This document shows positions 22,019 to 33,639 of a stretch of 64,000 nucleotides of DNA, piece after piece; within the stretch, counting starts at the first letter, position 1; each line of letters starts with the position of its first letter. The position numbers were made by a program, and so were the translations under genes. The notes beneath the pieces were generated by a model that saw only the letters and a list, made by a program, of their open reading frames with translations, was not told where the DNA came from and made no database searches. The DNA lies in contig CM037591.1 in the NCBI GenBank assembly GCA_021018995.1, positions 70,087,901 to 70,151,900 on the forward strand, read 5' to 3'. The DNA is from Chloranthus sessilifolius (Eukaryota > Streptophyta > Magnoliopsida > Chloranthales > Chloranthaceae).

Positions 22019-22158
22019 AAGTGATCCCGCTAACTCGGGAGCTTGAAATTCTTGAGTCTAAGTGATCCCGCTAACTCGGGAGCTTGACATATTCTAGTCC
22101 AAGTGATCCCGCTAACTCGGGAGCTTGACAAGCGATCCCACTAACTCGGGAGCTTGAC
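22019..22158. repeat. Four tandem copies of a ~29-41 bp unit in LTR D
   Basis: Each unit holds AAGTGATCCCGCTAACTCGG followed by GAGCTTGA. Within the unit CCCG and CGGG can pair around CTAACT, so each copy could form a small hairpin. Unit lengths are 41, 41, 29 and 29 or so because the linker varies. Confidence 0.9.
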
Positions 22159-22866
22159 CTTGTTGATATCTTGTTTTTGCCAGCATGTATCTTCAGTTCA
22201 GTCTGTTTCTCATACTTGTTATACCATGCATATTTACAACATATGTACAACGTGCCAGCATAATGGATTATTTTATGTTTCTCTATGGAAATAAATGATA
22301 AACTATCAATATAGAATACAAATGCACTATTCTCTACTGAGCTGTGGATGATAGCTCATTCCTCGATTTAAATATTTTAGTTGCAAAGCCTGATCCTGAG
22401 CAGGCGGCTGATCTGACGTATGTGCCTGAGGAGGAGGGAGACGAAGACGACGACGACGATGACGACGGCGGGGAAGATGACTTTCCAGAGGAGTTCTTCC
22501 CGTAGATAGGTTTGTTACTTGGGATTGGGATATGGGACATTGGGAGAGAGAGAGAGAGAAAAGAAAAAGATATTTTGGTCGGTATAAATTATATATGTTG
22601 GTTTTAGATTTCTGAGGAGATGTTGTGTGGATGTATAGGTTTCTCACTAGATCCTTTGTTTTCTAATCATTGCATATATTAGTTTCTAGTTTCTATTTAT
22701 CAATTATTTTGCCATCTTTGTTAATTGTCAGAGTTTAATTACATTGCTTCCACATTTTGTATCAGTTTGATGTAAAATAAGGAAACTTTGATGAAAGGAT
22801 CATATCAGGTGATCCGATGGCGCGACCTTTTCTAGTTGAGAGACTGGGAAACGTCGGGCTGTCACA

Positions 22867-23308
22867 TGGGGCATGGGTGAATTAGGTGTAGGGGTAAAAT
22901 GATGAGGCTGTGGTGACTGAGGGAGAGGGGTAAACTCATAATTGATTTCCCCTATAATAGAGGTCATCATAGCTTAGTATCCCTCTCCTGAAAAGGGGTC
23001 TTGGTCATGGGTAGGAGAGAAAGGAATGGATTGGCCCAAAGGGTCCAGTGTATCAGGTGCAAAATGTGTAGAGGTGTCAATTGTGGTGGGAGATTCAATG
23101 GGCTGAGGTGAGGATGGGGGCTGCCAAATGGTTGGGTCTGGGATGGGTGTGGTTTCAGGAATTGGGATAGTTTGGGATATGTAGGTGGGAAGGGGCTCAA
23201 TGGGGGTTTTGGATTGCTTAATTTTCCTTTTGTAGATAGCTTTTACAGGTAGGCTAGGGTGAGCTGGGTAAGTAGGCAACAATATAGGTATAGGTAAGGG
23301 TACAGGTG
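22867..23308 (-). mobile_element. Element H, left flank: proline-rich Gag-like sequence
   Basis: On the minus strand an open stretch rich in Pro, Ser, Thr and His (LPTYISQTIPIPETTPIP, HFAPDTLDPLGQ) resembles the proline-rich N-terminal Gag region of Tat-like elements, such as F at 26103-26939. It is bounded by the LTR of D on the left and the LTR of F on the right. Similar minus-strand sequence resumes at 63814, on the other side of F, so F most likely inserted into H. Confidence 0.45.
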
Positions 23309-24956
23309 TGTAGACACCTAAATTTAGCCTAAGGCCCGATTGACACATACTTCGAGAAAGGCATACCTCTAAGCTTTTGAAAGCATTTTTCAAACCCTTA
23401 GGAATCATCTTAAAACCTTTAGGAATCATCCAGAACCCTTAGAAATCAACCACATCCTTCCCAGACCTATTAGAACCCTTCCCAGGCACGATTCGAACCC
23501 CCATGAACAGCAGTTAGAAAGAGGAGTGCCAAAGTTTTTGTAGATAGTTATCCAATCTAAGTTATATACCATTGGAAAGTAGAGCTTCTCATCATTCTAA
23601 TGAACAAATAATTGCCTAATTTATAGTTGTACATCAAAAGTTATGGCGAAATTAAGATCGCAGATTTGTGTAAGAAATTGACAAACCGGACCCACAGAGC
23701 TAGTTCGAACCCTCCTGAGCAGTGGTTAAAGAGAGCAATGCCAAAATTTACATAAAACTATTTTGAAGCTGAGTTATAAACTATTGGAAAGATGACTTTT
23801 CCAGCTTTGCAACAAGCCAAAAATCACCTCATTCAGAGCTATACATCAAATGTTATGGCAAAATGAAGATCGCGGATTTATGCAGGAAATTACAAAACCG
23901 GGTTGGGCCCCTACGAATCTTCAACTTCCAACAATTTGGGCCTGGTTTTCCTTTAAAAAATAGCCAAAATTGACATTGGGGGTTTGACTTGTAGACCATC
24001 TCAAAGTCTGGGGTGTGTTTCTTTAGGATTCTAGCGACCTTATTAGCTTAGGTTATCTCCCTTTAGCCATTCAAGTCACCACCCTATCATCTACCATTAA
24101 ACCCAAATCCCTCTTCTCCAAGCTCTAGAAAACCCTAAAAGCCTTAGATTGTCCTTTACCTAATTGCGAACCCTAATTAGCTTTTAAGTACCCCCTAACC
24201 CTCCCTTTTTCTATAAATAGAGAGGCACCACTCCTTGCAAATGGCTTAAAAAAATTTTAAAAGAGAGAAAAGGCTTTAGCTATTCCTCTCCTCCCATTTT
24301 AGCATTTGTCCATTAAAATTCCAGCACCGTAGTTTATCCATTGGACCTCATTTTCCACCATCAATCTTTGAGATCTAGCTAGAACTAGCCCCTAGCCTTC
24401 TTCTCTTACCTCTTAGCTACCAAGCCTTAGAGATTCAAACTCATCCTTCTTCCTATTTGCTATTGGAAGCTCATCCAAGACACATCAACGCGAAGGTCCA
24501 CATCGGTGCTACAAGGGTTCGAGGGCTTCGGCTCTCCCCTCTATTCCTCTACCTTCTTTGCTTTTCATCTATCCTAGAATTGTGCCTTTATGCTGCCTAA
24601 ACTTTGACAAGCGGGAAGGGTTCAATAGGATCGGTGTGCCTTCGGGCAAGGGAAAGTGCCGCCCATTTTACTTCTTTATATATATATTATAAACTAGCCC
24701 CACATAGACCCAGCTATAGTAGAGACCGCTTACAAGTGGGTTGATCGGGGGCCTAACACCTTCCCGATCGATAATCGAAGCCCCTAGCCAAGAGCCTTTG
24801 GCGTAGACCAGATTCAGAGTCATATTTGTGGCACTTTGGTGCTTATAAAAATGATCTTGGTTTCTCGAGACACCAAAAGCTCTGGGTGGTGACTCTAAAT
24901 ATTTATTTAGCGAGCGCATCGTCGCAACGGGATCGTAAAAAAATCCCACGGTTGCA
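23309..24956 (+). repeat. 5' LTR of element F
   Basis: Starts TGTAGACACC and ends CCCACGGTTGCA, followed by TGAA and the primer-binding site. TATA box TATAAATA at 24212. Contains three short copies of CCTTAGGAATCATC at about 23395-23450 and a diverged internal duplication of about 200 bp (23483-23900). Confidence 0.85.
24212..24219 (+). promoter_or_regulatory. TATA box of F 5' LTR
   Basis: TATAAATAGAGAGGCACC context, repeated in the 3' LTR at about 63042. Likely transcription start some 30 bases downstream. Confidence 0.65.
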
Positions 24957-24960
24957 TGAA

Positions 24961-24978
24961 TGGCGACTCTATTGGGGA
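24961..24978 (+). other. Primer-binding site of element F
   Basis: TGGCGACTCTATTGGGGA, four bases after the LTR. It resembles the tRNA-Arg type primer site used by Ogre/Tat elements; I cannot compare it with tRNA sequences here. Confidence 0.65.
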
Positions 24979-26102
24979 TTTGCTAGTAGAGCTTCCCCTT
25001 AATCTTGGCCTCTTTATTTTTTATTTTACTAATATTTTATTACTGTTTTTTATTTTATTTTTACTCACCCCTCCGATTACATCATTTTACTTACCCCTAC
25101 TTTTACATTATTTACGAGCCTTAGCCGATCGGCGGGCCTACTTGCGCATAGTCTTTAATTTTCTTTACTTTTCCGTCATTTTAAGTGCCTTAGCTGATTG
25201 ACGGGCCTACTTGTGCAATCATATCCTAACAGTGGACGCCGGCCCGTAGTGGCGGCACAGGATCATTACCCTCGATTTTTGAACTTAAGAACACTTCCAT
25301 AAAATTTTTTAAAAAAAAATTAAAATTGAACCAAGAAAAGGGACTTAATCAATTTGTTTTTTTATGGGATAGATTTTTAAAGGGTTGGGTTATTAGGCAC
25401 ACATACAACCACCCGGGTCTTAGTATGGTGGCAGCCTCTAGTGATGATGATCCAGAAAAGTCCCAACCCACCTAGTATCTGAGAAGGCGCTTGCGCCGAG
25501 GGTATATCGGGTTGGTCACCTATTCCTACAAGCTTAAAACCCTTTGGGGAGCGCACTAGTGAGTTATACCGTACTCACATCCCTTAGGTTCGGTGAGGAG
25601 AGAATCGACCCACTAAAAATAGTCAGTCCCCGGAAGCCTAACTTCCCAAAAAAAACTCGTTTAGAGATTCATTTCAAGCCGAAGTGGCTGTTGTCAAGAA
25701 TTCTGGAAACCCTATTTTGCTCTGGTGCATGTATTAGTTGCGCCAGGTTGGTTTCAAGCAACAACAACCTGAATCTGAAGTTTTTCTCACATCCCGAGTC
25801 CCCTGATTAGTGCCTTTAGTGCTTCTGTTTAGGCCCCGCCATCTCCAACACCCAATATGCCCTCGACGGCCAAAAGAAGGTGACTTCTTTTTTACTCGTT
25901 TTGGGGGATCAAGTTGTTTGCATCGATTTTCATGTCTTTAATAGATCAAAGGTCTTCCTTTGATTCTTTCAAAGTGCTACGGTATAGTTGCTGCGGTTCC
26001 TATTTAGGGCATGAAAGCCACCCGAGAAGGGAACATTAAAGGCTTCGAAGCCATTGTTTTCACTCATAAAAAAGGCTAAAATTAAAAATTAAAAATAAAG
26101 TC
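24979..26102 (+). other. Untranslated leader of element F
   Basis: No gene recognised. Two phrases of 'GCCTTAGCCGATCGGCGGGCCTAC' type recur at about 25120 and 25190. Small ORFs lack support. Confidence 0.6.
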
Positions 26103-26939
26103 TTGATTGGTGCCGGCACAACGACATCATCGTACCCTCTGTCATCCCGTAGGGGAAGAAGGAGGAAGCTTTACGAGCCCCATTCGAGGAACCCATATCC
26201 AACCCGATACAGAGAAATGTCGTGGACCATGAACCTGGCTTATGCCGATCCCGACTCATCCCTGCCACATTCTCCAACCCATTCCCATACCGAAGTGGCC
26301 TTTAATTCCACCCCCCTCACCCATTCAAACCTCACCATAACTGGGCCGTTCGGAGCCCCTATATTTCGTTCCATCATTTCCCAAAATATCCAAAATCTGA
26401 CTCCCCATTCCCCATCATTTTCTCAAGCCATACATCCATCCATGGCCCTCTCCAACCCATCTCACCCCCCTTCCACGCCCATTCAAAACCCATCCAACAT
26501 ACCCTATTTCTCATCCACCCAACTTCTGGCATCCACATCCATGCCCCATTTTCCATCTTCCTCATATAGGCCTGATCCACCCTCATTCACATATGTCACC
26601 TCCACCCTATCCAACCCTCCACAAATCCCCCCATCTACCCGGGTCATGCCCGTTTTTACCGGGGCCATGCCTAATTTTTCCCAAACATTCACACCTTACC
26701 CTTCATCATCCTCATACATTCCCAACCCATCCCCCTTTTCCAATGCCCCATCTCATTCCTCCAATCCACCCCATATCCCATCTCCTACCCGGGTCATGCC
26801 TGATTTTACCAGGATCATGCCCAATTTACCCTCTACATCCACTCCATCCATGCCCCTCCAAACCTCAAATAACCCGTCTCCATCCAATCTCCCTTCCATG
26901 GCCATGATGGAAGAAATGGTCCAAGCATACAATAGGTGA
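26103..26939 (+). pseudogene. Element F Gag N-terminal part, proline-rich
   Basis: A long open stretch rich in Pro, Ser, Thr and His with a basic start (SSRRGRRRKLYEPHSRNPYP) and repeated phrases such as HIPSPTRVMPDFTRIMPNLP. Typical of the low-complexity N-terminal Gag region of Tat-lineage elements. Composition is strongly C-rich on this strand, unlike the flanking DNA. Confidence 0.6.
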
Positions 26940-27117
26940 AAGGCCTCCCAACACATCCCCTCTCATCCATACCACACACCCATGGATCCATCCCATACCT
27001 TACCATGCCATCATGCCTCACTCCCCCATGACTCCCATCAACCCCCCATCATCCACACCATTCAATCTCCCATTACCCACATGCCTGAAGGCCCAATGTC
27101 CCCATTCCCTACATGTC

Positions 27118-27500
27118 CCAAGTCCCCATAGCCCAAGGCCCAATGGGTAGGACCCAACAAGAGTCCATGGACCAGACTCATTAAGGCCCAATGGGCCAGA
27201 CCCAATAAGGACATAATGGGCCAGACTCATCAAGGCCCAATGGGCCAGCCCACCAAGGGCCCATGGGGCAGATCCATCAAGGCCCAATGGGCTAGACCCA
27301 TAAAGGGCCCATGTCTTAAACTCATCAAGGCCCAATGGGCCAGACCCACCAAGGCCTAATGGGCCAGACCCAATAAGGGCCCATGGCCTAGACCCAACAA
27401 GGGCCCATGTCTCAGACCCACCAGGGGCCCATGGTCCAAACCCTTCAAGGGCCCATTGGCCCAAACCCATCAATGGCCCATGGCCCAAACCTTCCATGAC
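27118..27500 (+). repeat. 24-bp repeat inside the F Gag region (GGCCCAATGGGCC)
   Basis: About 15 copies of a 24-bp unit centred on GGCCCAATGGGCC or GGCCCATGGGCC, e.g. starts near 27137, 27162, 27185, 27210, 27234, 27257, 27281 and 27305. A 24-bp period keeps the reading frame (8 residues, of the form KAQWARPx), so it is best read as a coding repeat of the Gag linker. Confidence 0.75.
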
Positions 27501-27818
27501 CAAGGCTTTGTAGCCCAACCCTCCCAAGGCTTCATAGCACAAACCCAAGCCCAATAAAACCTTGGAACCTCACACCCATACCCGTCACAATTCCTCCAAA
27601 ATTCTACCCATTCACAACCCTCATACCTAGCTCAAACCCATGCCATACCTCAGCCCTAATTCACCCATATCCCAACATCCCAAAGTAAATTTCAAACCTT
27701 TTCACAAGCCCAATGGCCTCACCATACCCCACTCCAAAATCTAACTCATCCCATCATCCAGCAGACCTTCCCTCATCCCCAATGGACTCACCCAACCCAT
27801 GCCATTCCCATCCAGTCC

Positions 27819-28850
27819 ATGCAACACCAGCAAGAAAATCCTGCCCTCACTGCACACTATGTCGACCAACAGTATGAAGAGGACGAGATTAGGAACAGTG
27901 GAGCCTATGTTAGGGCATTGACCAGCCTTAACCCTCCTCTTATCATTTCTCACCCCTTATTAGCCCAAAGTGAAATCCAACCAACTGTCGAGAAAGTGGC
28001 CCCCATATCCAAGGAGTCAGAGCAGATGAAAGAACAGTTGGACAAAATACAGAAGCAATTGATGAAAATGGGTGGTGCTGAAATCCACGCCACGGACTTC
28101 ACGGACTTGTGTCTATTCGTTGAGGTCCCCTTGCCTCCTAAATTTAAGATGTCAGCTTTTGACAAGTACGACAACACTGGCAATCTTATTGCACACCTCA
28201 AGTCCTACGGTGGGGACATGTGCCAATATGGAGGGGACGAAAGACTACTAATAAAGGTCTTTCAAAAAAGTCTGACTGGTTCGGCCCTGAGGTGGTTCAC
28301 ATCTTTAAAACCGTCTGTGATGAAAATGTGGAAGGACATAACGCACCTATTTCAGGAACAATATGTCTACAATATAGACATCAAACTGCATAAGTCCGAC
28401 TTGGCCCGTTTGAGGCAGAACCTGAATGAGACCTTCAGCGACTATTTGGAGCGATGGAGAGCACTAGCAGCTCAGGTCAGAAATAGGATACCTGATGATG
28501 AACATATCAAAATGATCTCTAAAAATACTCTGCCAGTGATCTCAGACTTTTTGGTATACCAACAGCAGTCCAACTTTGCGAATTTTGTGAGGAACACCAA
28601 TCGCTGTGGGGATGCTATCAGGGAGGGTCGCCTGAACAAAAAAGTACCAAGTGGAGCCAATGGGGTTAGAAGGTTTTTAGAAGAAAGGAATGAGAAGAGA
28701 ACAAGGGTCGATGTTCAGAACATTACCAATACCAGTCCTAATAATAAAATAACCCCATTCCAATTTCAAGCAGCACAACCAGTGCCAGTCAGAACTGAGC
28801 AGATGCAGAGAGCAGGGAGTGGCCAAAGAATGCAGATGACTCCTGAATAG
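27819..28850 (+). pseudogene. Element F Gag core
   Basis: Retrotransposon Gag domain. Landmarks: VPLPPKFKMSAFDKYDNTGN, SLTGSALRWFTSL, HLFQEQYVYNID, LRQNLNETFSDYLERWRALA, which match the helical Gag core of plant Ty3/gypsy elements. It is preceded by a Gln/Lys-rich coiled-coil-like stretch (EQMKEQLDKIQKQLMKM). Confidence 0.8.
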
Positions 28851-30122
28851 AGGAGAGCCTGCTATGACCGAGTGTTTACACCCCTGGGGCAATCTCTAAG
28901 TGTGCTTTTACCTTTACTAGTAGAAAAAGGATTAGTCACTATTCATCAACCATGACCTCCTCCTCACCTGATCTCAAAAAATTATTACCCTAATACCCAC
29001 TGTAATTTTCATCAGGGTCTGGATCACCCAACTGATTGCCGCTTCCCATTGAAGTACGTGATCCAAGATTTAATCGATGCTGGGAAAATCATTCCACCCC
29101 CACCTTCTCAAGTAAACTCGCACGCGAACATTCATCAAGTGTCGTTGAGGAGCAAGTCTCAAACCCACCATCGGGATGGTAGAAGAGTGTGAATTTGAGT
29201 TTGATCTGTCCGATTACATTAGTGATAGGGAGAGCTATGTGGAACCATTGCCAAGGAACTGTGAAGAAAGGAACATTGGGGTGATTGAACCCCTAAATTT
29301 ATCAGACTATTTTTTCAGCCCGGCACCACGAGTTGAACTCTTAGATCTTAGGATTTATTTTACATCACCCACTCTCGTTAATTATGTTCATATAAATTCA
29401 TACCAACCATACACCACCACCCTCGTCAATTACCCGATAGCCCATCATACCCCTATCCCCAGCCGACACCCATTAGCTATCAATGGCCTAATCTTATCCC
29501 TTTTCTCCCAATACTACAACCCTCAAGCTTCACCACCCCCATCTGGCCCAATTTTGCCACCCAACCGGCTATCATTGAGGTAAATCAAGTGTTGCACATA
29601 CCTCCTGAACACGTAGTGCAAGTGCTTCCGATACCAGCAACTATACCATTCCAGATTTTGGGACCTACCTATGATCCTCATCAGGTCCCGCTGAGTTATG
29701 AACAAACCAATATCAACAGTGGCAGCCACAGAGAAGGGGTAGTGGACTTCGTGACCCAATCTAGAAAGATTTCAAAGCAGCCAGAAACACTGACAACAGC
29801 ACAAGCCCAACCAGAGGGGAAGAAAGATAGCGCAGTGACCCCCTTCGAGAAAATGAGTCGAGAGCATATACAGGAGACTCAGTTGAGAAGAATGTTTCCC
29901 CATATTACTGTATGTGATCTGTTGATGACGTCCCCACTCCATTTCCAAGCATTAATTGGGGTGTTAAAGAATGCGCAAGTGTCACTTCAGGTTAGCCTGG
30001 ATGAAGTTGGGCAGATAATTGGCCAAGTGATAGCTCCAAATGCCATTTCATTTTCTGATGTTGACTTATCAGAGGAAGGAGGTAGCCACTTGAAATCTTT
30101 GAATATAACTATTGAGTCTTAA
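28851..30122 (+). pseudogene. Element F Gag C-terminal and Gag-protease linker
   Basis: Contains the Cys/His segment HCNFHQGLDHPTDCRFPLK near 29010, placed where Ogre/Tat polyproteins carry it, then long linker frames (29176-29583 and 29589-30122). The last ends with SREHIQETQLRRMFPHIT before the protease. No further domain recognised. Confidence 0.65.
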
Positions 30123-30123
30123 A

Positions 30124-30779
30124 ATATGGTAATCCCCTTGGTTCTAATCGATAATGGGTCCACATTGAATATATGCCCATTAAGAACCGCTACAAAGATC
30201 GAGATAGACCCATGCATGTTGAGACTCATGAGAACCAGTGCCTGAGGTTTTGACAATACCAGGAGAGAGATAATGGGAGAAGTTGACCTTGAGTTGTTGA
30301 TTGGGCCAATGACCTTCTCAATATTGTTTCAGTTAATAGACATTAAATCCTCATTTAATTTGTTATTGGGGAGCCTGTGGCTGCATGAGGTTGGAGCCAT
30401 ACCCTCCACATTGCACTAGAAACTCAAATTTGCATTTGGGCATAAGATCATCACAATTATCAGCGAGGGGTACAGTGAGAAAGACAAGGCCACTAATAAT
30501 TTTGAAAAACCTAATATACTGGATGTATCGCACACCGCTGAGGATGTCGACCTCCATAGTTTCGAATATGAGGTGTCGATGATACTCTCAGAGCCTATCG
30601 AGGGCATCATTCTAAGAACCGAAAGGGGAATTGTAGCAGCAGTGGCCATGCTCCAAAAGTGGGGCTATCAAAAAGGAAGGAGGCTGGGGCCCAGATTGCA
30701 AGGTAGAAAAGAGCTCGTCATAGCTAAGGGGGCTAAAAAGTCAGATTTAGGCTATGCTATAAGTCCACAGAAGAAGTGA
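30124..30779 (+). pseudogene. Element F protease region with G-patch
   Basis: Aspartic-protease-like segment with VLIDNGSTLNICPL near 30140 and LLGSLWLHEVGAIPSTLH near 30365. It is followed at about 30645-30735 by a G-patch-like segment (MLQKWGYQKGRRLGPRLQG), a domain known downstream of the protease in many Tat/Ogre polyproteins. The combination supports the Tat assignment. Confidence 0.75.
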
Positions 30780-31598
30780 GAGAGGCTAAGGAGAAAGCCA
30801 GTGTTGTGGCAGCTATAAGAGCTAGGGGGATCCACATAGAGGAGAAACCCCGTCCCACGTCTCACATCAGGAATTCATTCATAAGTGTCGGGATTGTGAA
30901 GATTAACCAGAATGGGGAAACCAGATTAACCCACACAAGCCTATAGCACTGGTTCACCCCACCAATCCCTACATTATCCTTCTCAACCTGGAGATAGATT
31001 TGGCCGCGTTATCCCTCTTTGAGGAATGATGGCCAGTACCTGAACAAACTCCCCCTGTGGTAAATCATCACAAAATAATTTTAACGTTTGAGGACATCAT
31101 CTCAGACGAAATAGGGATCAACATGATGGAAGTTGACTCCAAAGAGTTGTATCAGTCAGCGTCCTTCATCCAAACAGGTAAAAGAGCGGCCCCTTAAGTA
31201 CGCAACTGGGCATTTTTGCCCCAAACCCTGGAAGCAGGGAGTGGCCTAATATTTGGCACCCATTTCCCAAAAAAAAAAAATCTATAAAAAGTGAGATAAG
31301 CCCTTGGCAGGAAATACCTTGTATATACACAGACTCGTGCTGTTAAGGGTCCGTCTCTGAAGAAAACAAAAATCTCAAAAACATTGGAAAAATATAAAAT
31401 CTTAAAAACATTGAAAAAATACAAAATCCCAAAAACATTGAAAAAATGCAAAGTCTAAAAAAATTATCATTTAAAATTCTAGATAAAGTCCCACAAAAAG
31501 ATGCCTAAATTGAAATACTCGTCCCACGTAAAATCGACCCCTTCCCTATAGGAATACAAGGAGAGGTAGGTGTTACGAGTCTAGATGAGGATATCCCT
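30780..31598 (+). other. Element F segment between protease/G-patch and RT
   Basis: Partly coding-like, then AT-rich and noncoding at about 31190-31560, with a thrice-repeated AAAAACATTGGAAAAAT phrase (31378-31450). Ogre elements are known to splice out an intron between protease and RT. This stretch is at that position, but I cannot confirm splice sites. Confidence 0.4.
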
Positions 31599-33480
31599 TT
31601 GGAGGAGCTCCCCAATGAACTCCTTGACCAGTTTGCTAAGTTTGAGCATGGCCCTACCCCTATTGTTGAGGAAACCGAGGACGTTAATCTAGGGACGGAG
31701 GAGATTCCTCGAATTTCCAAAATTAAAATGTCACTGTCTCTCGAAGAAAGAAAAGGCATGATCAATTTCCTTCAGTTATACGAAGATATTTTTACCTGGT
31801 CATACAAGGACATGCCTGGTCTGGACACTGATTTGGTTGAGCATGAGTTGCCTCTCTACCCTGATATGAAGTCGGTTAAACTGAAGCTGAGACGTCTCCG
31901 ACCCAAATGGATGTTGTAAGTCAAGGATGAGGTCGACAAGCAGTATGATTCGAGATTTCTCATGGTATCCAAATACCCACAGTGGCTAGCCAATATTGTG
32001 CTTGTACCAAAGAAAGATGGCAAGGTTCGCATGTCTATCGATTTCTGCAATTTGAACAAGGCGAGCTCATAGGATGATTTCCCACTACTACACATTGACA
32101 TCTTGGTCGATAATATTGCTAAGCACGGGATGCATTCTTTTATTGACAGATTCCTCGGATACAACCATATAAAGATGGCAGAGGCAGATCGAGAGATGAC
32201 TGCATTCATCAGCCCTGGAGAACCTTTTGCTATCAAGTCATGTCGTTTGGGCTAAAGAACGCCGGTGCAATGTACCAAAGAGCTATGACTGTACTATTTT
32301 ATGGCATGATGCACCGAGAAATTAAAGTGTATGTCGATGATATGATAGCCAAGTCACTGGAGCGAGGTGATCACTTGGTAAACCTCCAGAAACAGTTTGA
32401 GAGGCTTAGAAAGTACATGTTACGTCTGAATCCACAGAAGTGCGCTTTTGGCACTATGTCCAAAAAATTGTTAGGATTCATCATCAATAGAAGATGGATT
32501 GAGGTCGACCCAGTAAAAGTCAAAGCTATCACAGAAATGCCACCGCAGTCTACTGAGAAAGAGGTTAGAGGGTTCTTAGGCAGAATACAATATATCAGTC
32601 GATTCATTGCGCAACTAACTCCAATCTGCACGCCGATCTTCAAGCTACTTTCGAAGAACTCGCCCATTGAATGGAGTGACGATTGTCAGGAAGCATTCGA
32701 TAAAATCAAAAGCTACCTCCTTAACCCACCAGTTTTTGTACCACCCAAGCGGGGGAGACCACTCTTGATGTATCTCTCCACAATGGATGTTTTGATGGGA
32801 TGCGTCTTAGGGCAGCATGACGAGACGGGAAGAAGAGAGCAGGCCATCTACTATCTGAGCAAGAAGTTTACTAATTATGAAACGCGCTATTCTCTTCTCT
32901 AGAAAGCATGCCTGGATCTTGTATGGGCTACTCAGAGGCTCCGCCATTACTTGCTATCTCAAGCCATTCTACTTTTGCCCCGAATGGACCGCTGAAATAC
33001 TTATTCTAAAAGCCAGCTCTCACTAGGTGGACTGCACGATGGCGGATTTTGTTATCTGAGTTTGACATCACCTATGTCACTCAAAAGTCAATCAAGGGAC
33101 AGGCACTCACCGATCATCTTGCCGACAATCCTTTGCCAGATTATGAACCTTTGAGAATCGAGTTCCCTGATGAGGACATCTTGTTTATGACGAAAGACAA
33201 TATTGATTTGGCGGGGCAGCCAATGCTGAGGGACAGGGAGTTGGTGCCATCTTGATTTTTCCAAAAGGATCCCATGTACTAGTCTCTATCAAGCTCAACT
33301 TCCCTTGTACTAACAACATGGCCGAGTATGAAGCCCATGCCCCCGGTTTGCAGGCAGCTCTTGATCTTAATATAACTCACCTCCGAGTATCCATTGATTC
33401 ATAGTTGATCATATGTCAGACGAATGGAGATTAGAAGACAAAAGATGAGAAACTGATCCCTAATGATGAGCCTCCAGATT
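31599..33480 (+). pseudogene. Element F reverse transcriptase, RNase H and second RNase H
   Basis: RT shows IVLVPKKDGKVRMSIDF, MSFGLKNAGAMYQRAM and VYVDDMIAKS (catalytic DD) between about 31980 and 32360. RNase H follows to about 32900 (PLLMYLSTMDVLMGCVL, YYLSKKFTNYETRYSLL). A second, archaeal-type RNase H is seen at about 33260-33430 (NNMAEYEAHAPGLQAALDL). The dual RNase H is the defining mark of the Tat lineage. Confidence 0.85.
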
Positions 33481-33639
33481 GAGGAACCCACAAAGCCTGA
33501 TGATGAGCCACCTTAGTTCTCAGATATCAAGAATTTCCTCATGACACTAACTTTCCCTGAGGGTACGTCCAAGACGGACCGACGAACCATTCAATGTCTA
33601 GCAGCAGGCTACGTTATTTGCGGGGAGTGCCTTTACAAG

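Larger units (their letters stand above)
14226..22866 (+). mobile_element. Element D: Tekay/Del-type chromovirus with extra ORF and 3' LTR
   Basis: Plus-strand element seen from the protease region to the end of the 3' LTR; gag and the 5' LTR are absent. Order: protease end, RT, RNase H, integrase, chromodomain, spacer with palindrome array, extra ORF, spacer, polypurine tract, LTR. Pol is better preserved than in C (roughly half a dozen breaks). The LTR is followed by TGGGG and then by minus-strand Gag-like sequence of element H, so D may have inserted into H. Confidence 0.85.
20344..22866 (+). repeat. 3' LTR of element D (about 2.5 kb)
   Basis: Starts TGTAACAATCC after the polypurine tract and ends GGGCTGTCACA, the terminal pair typical of Tekay LTRs (compare E: TGTAACATCC...TGTCACA). 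It contains AT microsatellites, the palindrome array, a TATA-like TATAAA at 21464, four tandem units at 22019-22158 and a short GA run near 22545. Confidence 0.85.

Noticed and set aside
22019-22158. CRISPR-like array of regularly spaced repeats
   Set aside because: Four imperfect units within a plant LTR; no spacers of constant length and no cas genes.
22974-23429. A 151-residue minus-strand ORF spanning 23309
   Set aside because: It crosses from LTR F into H; only the part below 23309 is likely Gag-like sequence.
26374-27021. Overlapping Trp/Met/Gly-rich minus-strand ORFs
   Set aside because: Shadows of the C-rich sense frame of F Gag.
27118-27500. Palindromic GGCCCAATGGGCC repeat as another member of the phased-array system
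   Set aside because: Its period is 24 bp, a multiple of three, inside Gag coding DNA, and it is not shared with the F LTR. It fits a coding repeat better.
27018-27554. A 178-residue minus-strand ORF with repeating Gly-Ser-Gly-Pro-Leu phrases
   Set aside because: Product of the 24-bp GGCCCAATGGGCC repeat read on the opposite strand; the sense frame belongs to F Gag.
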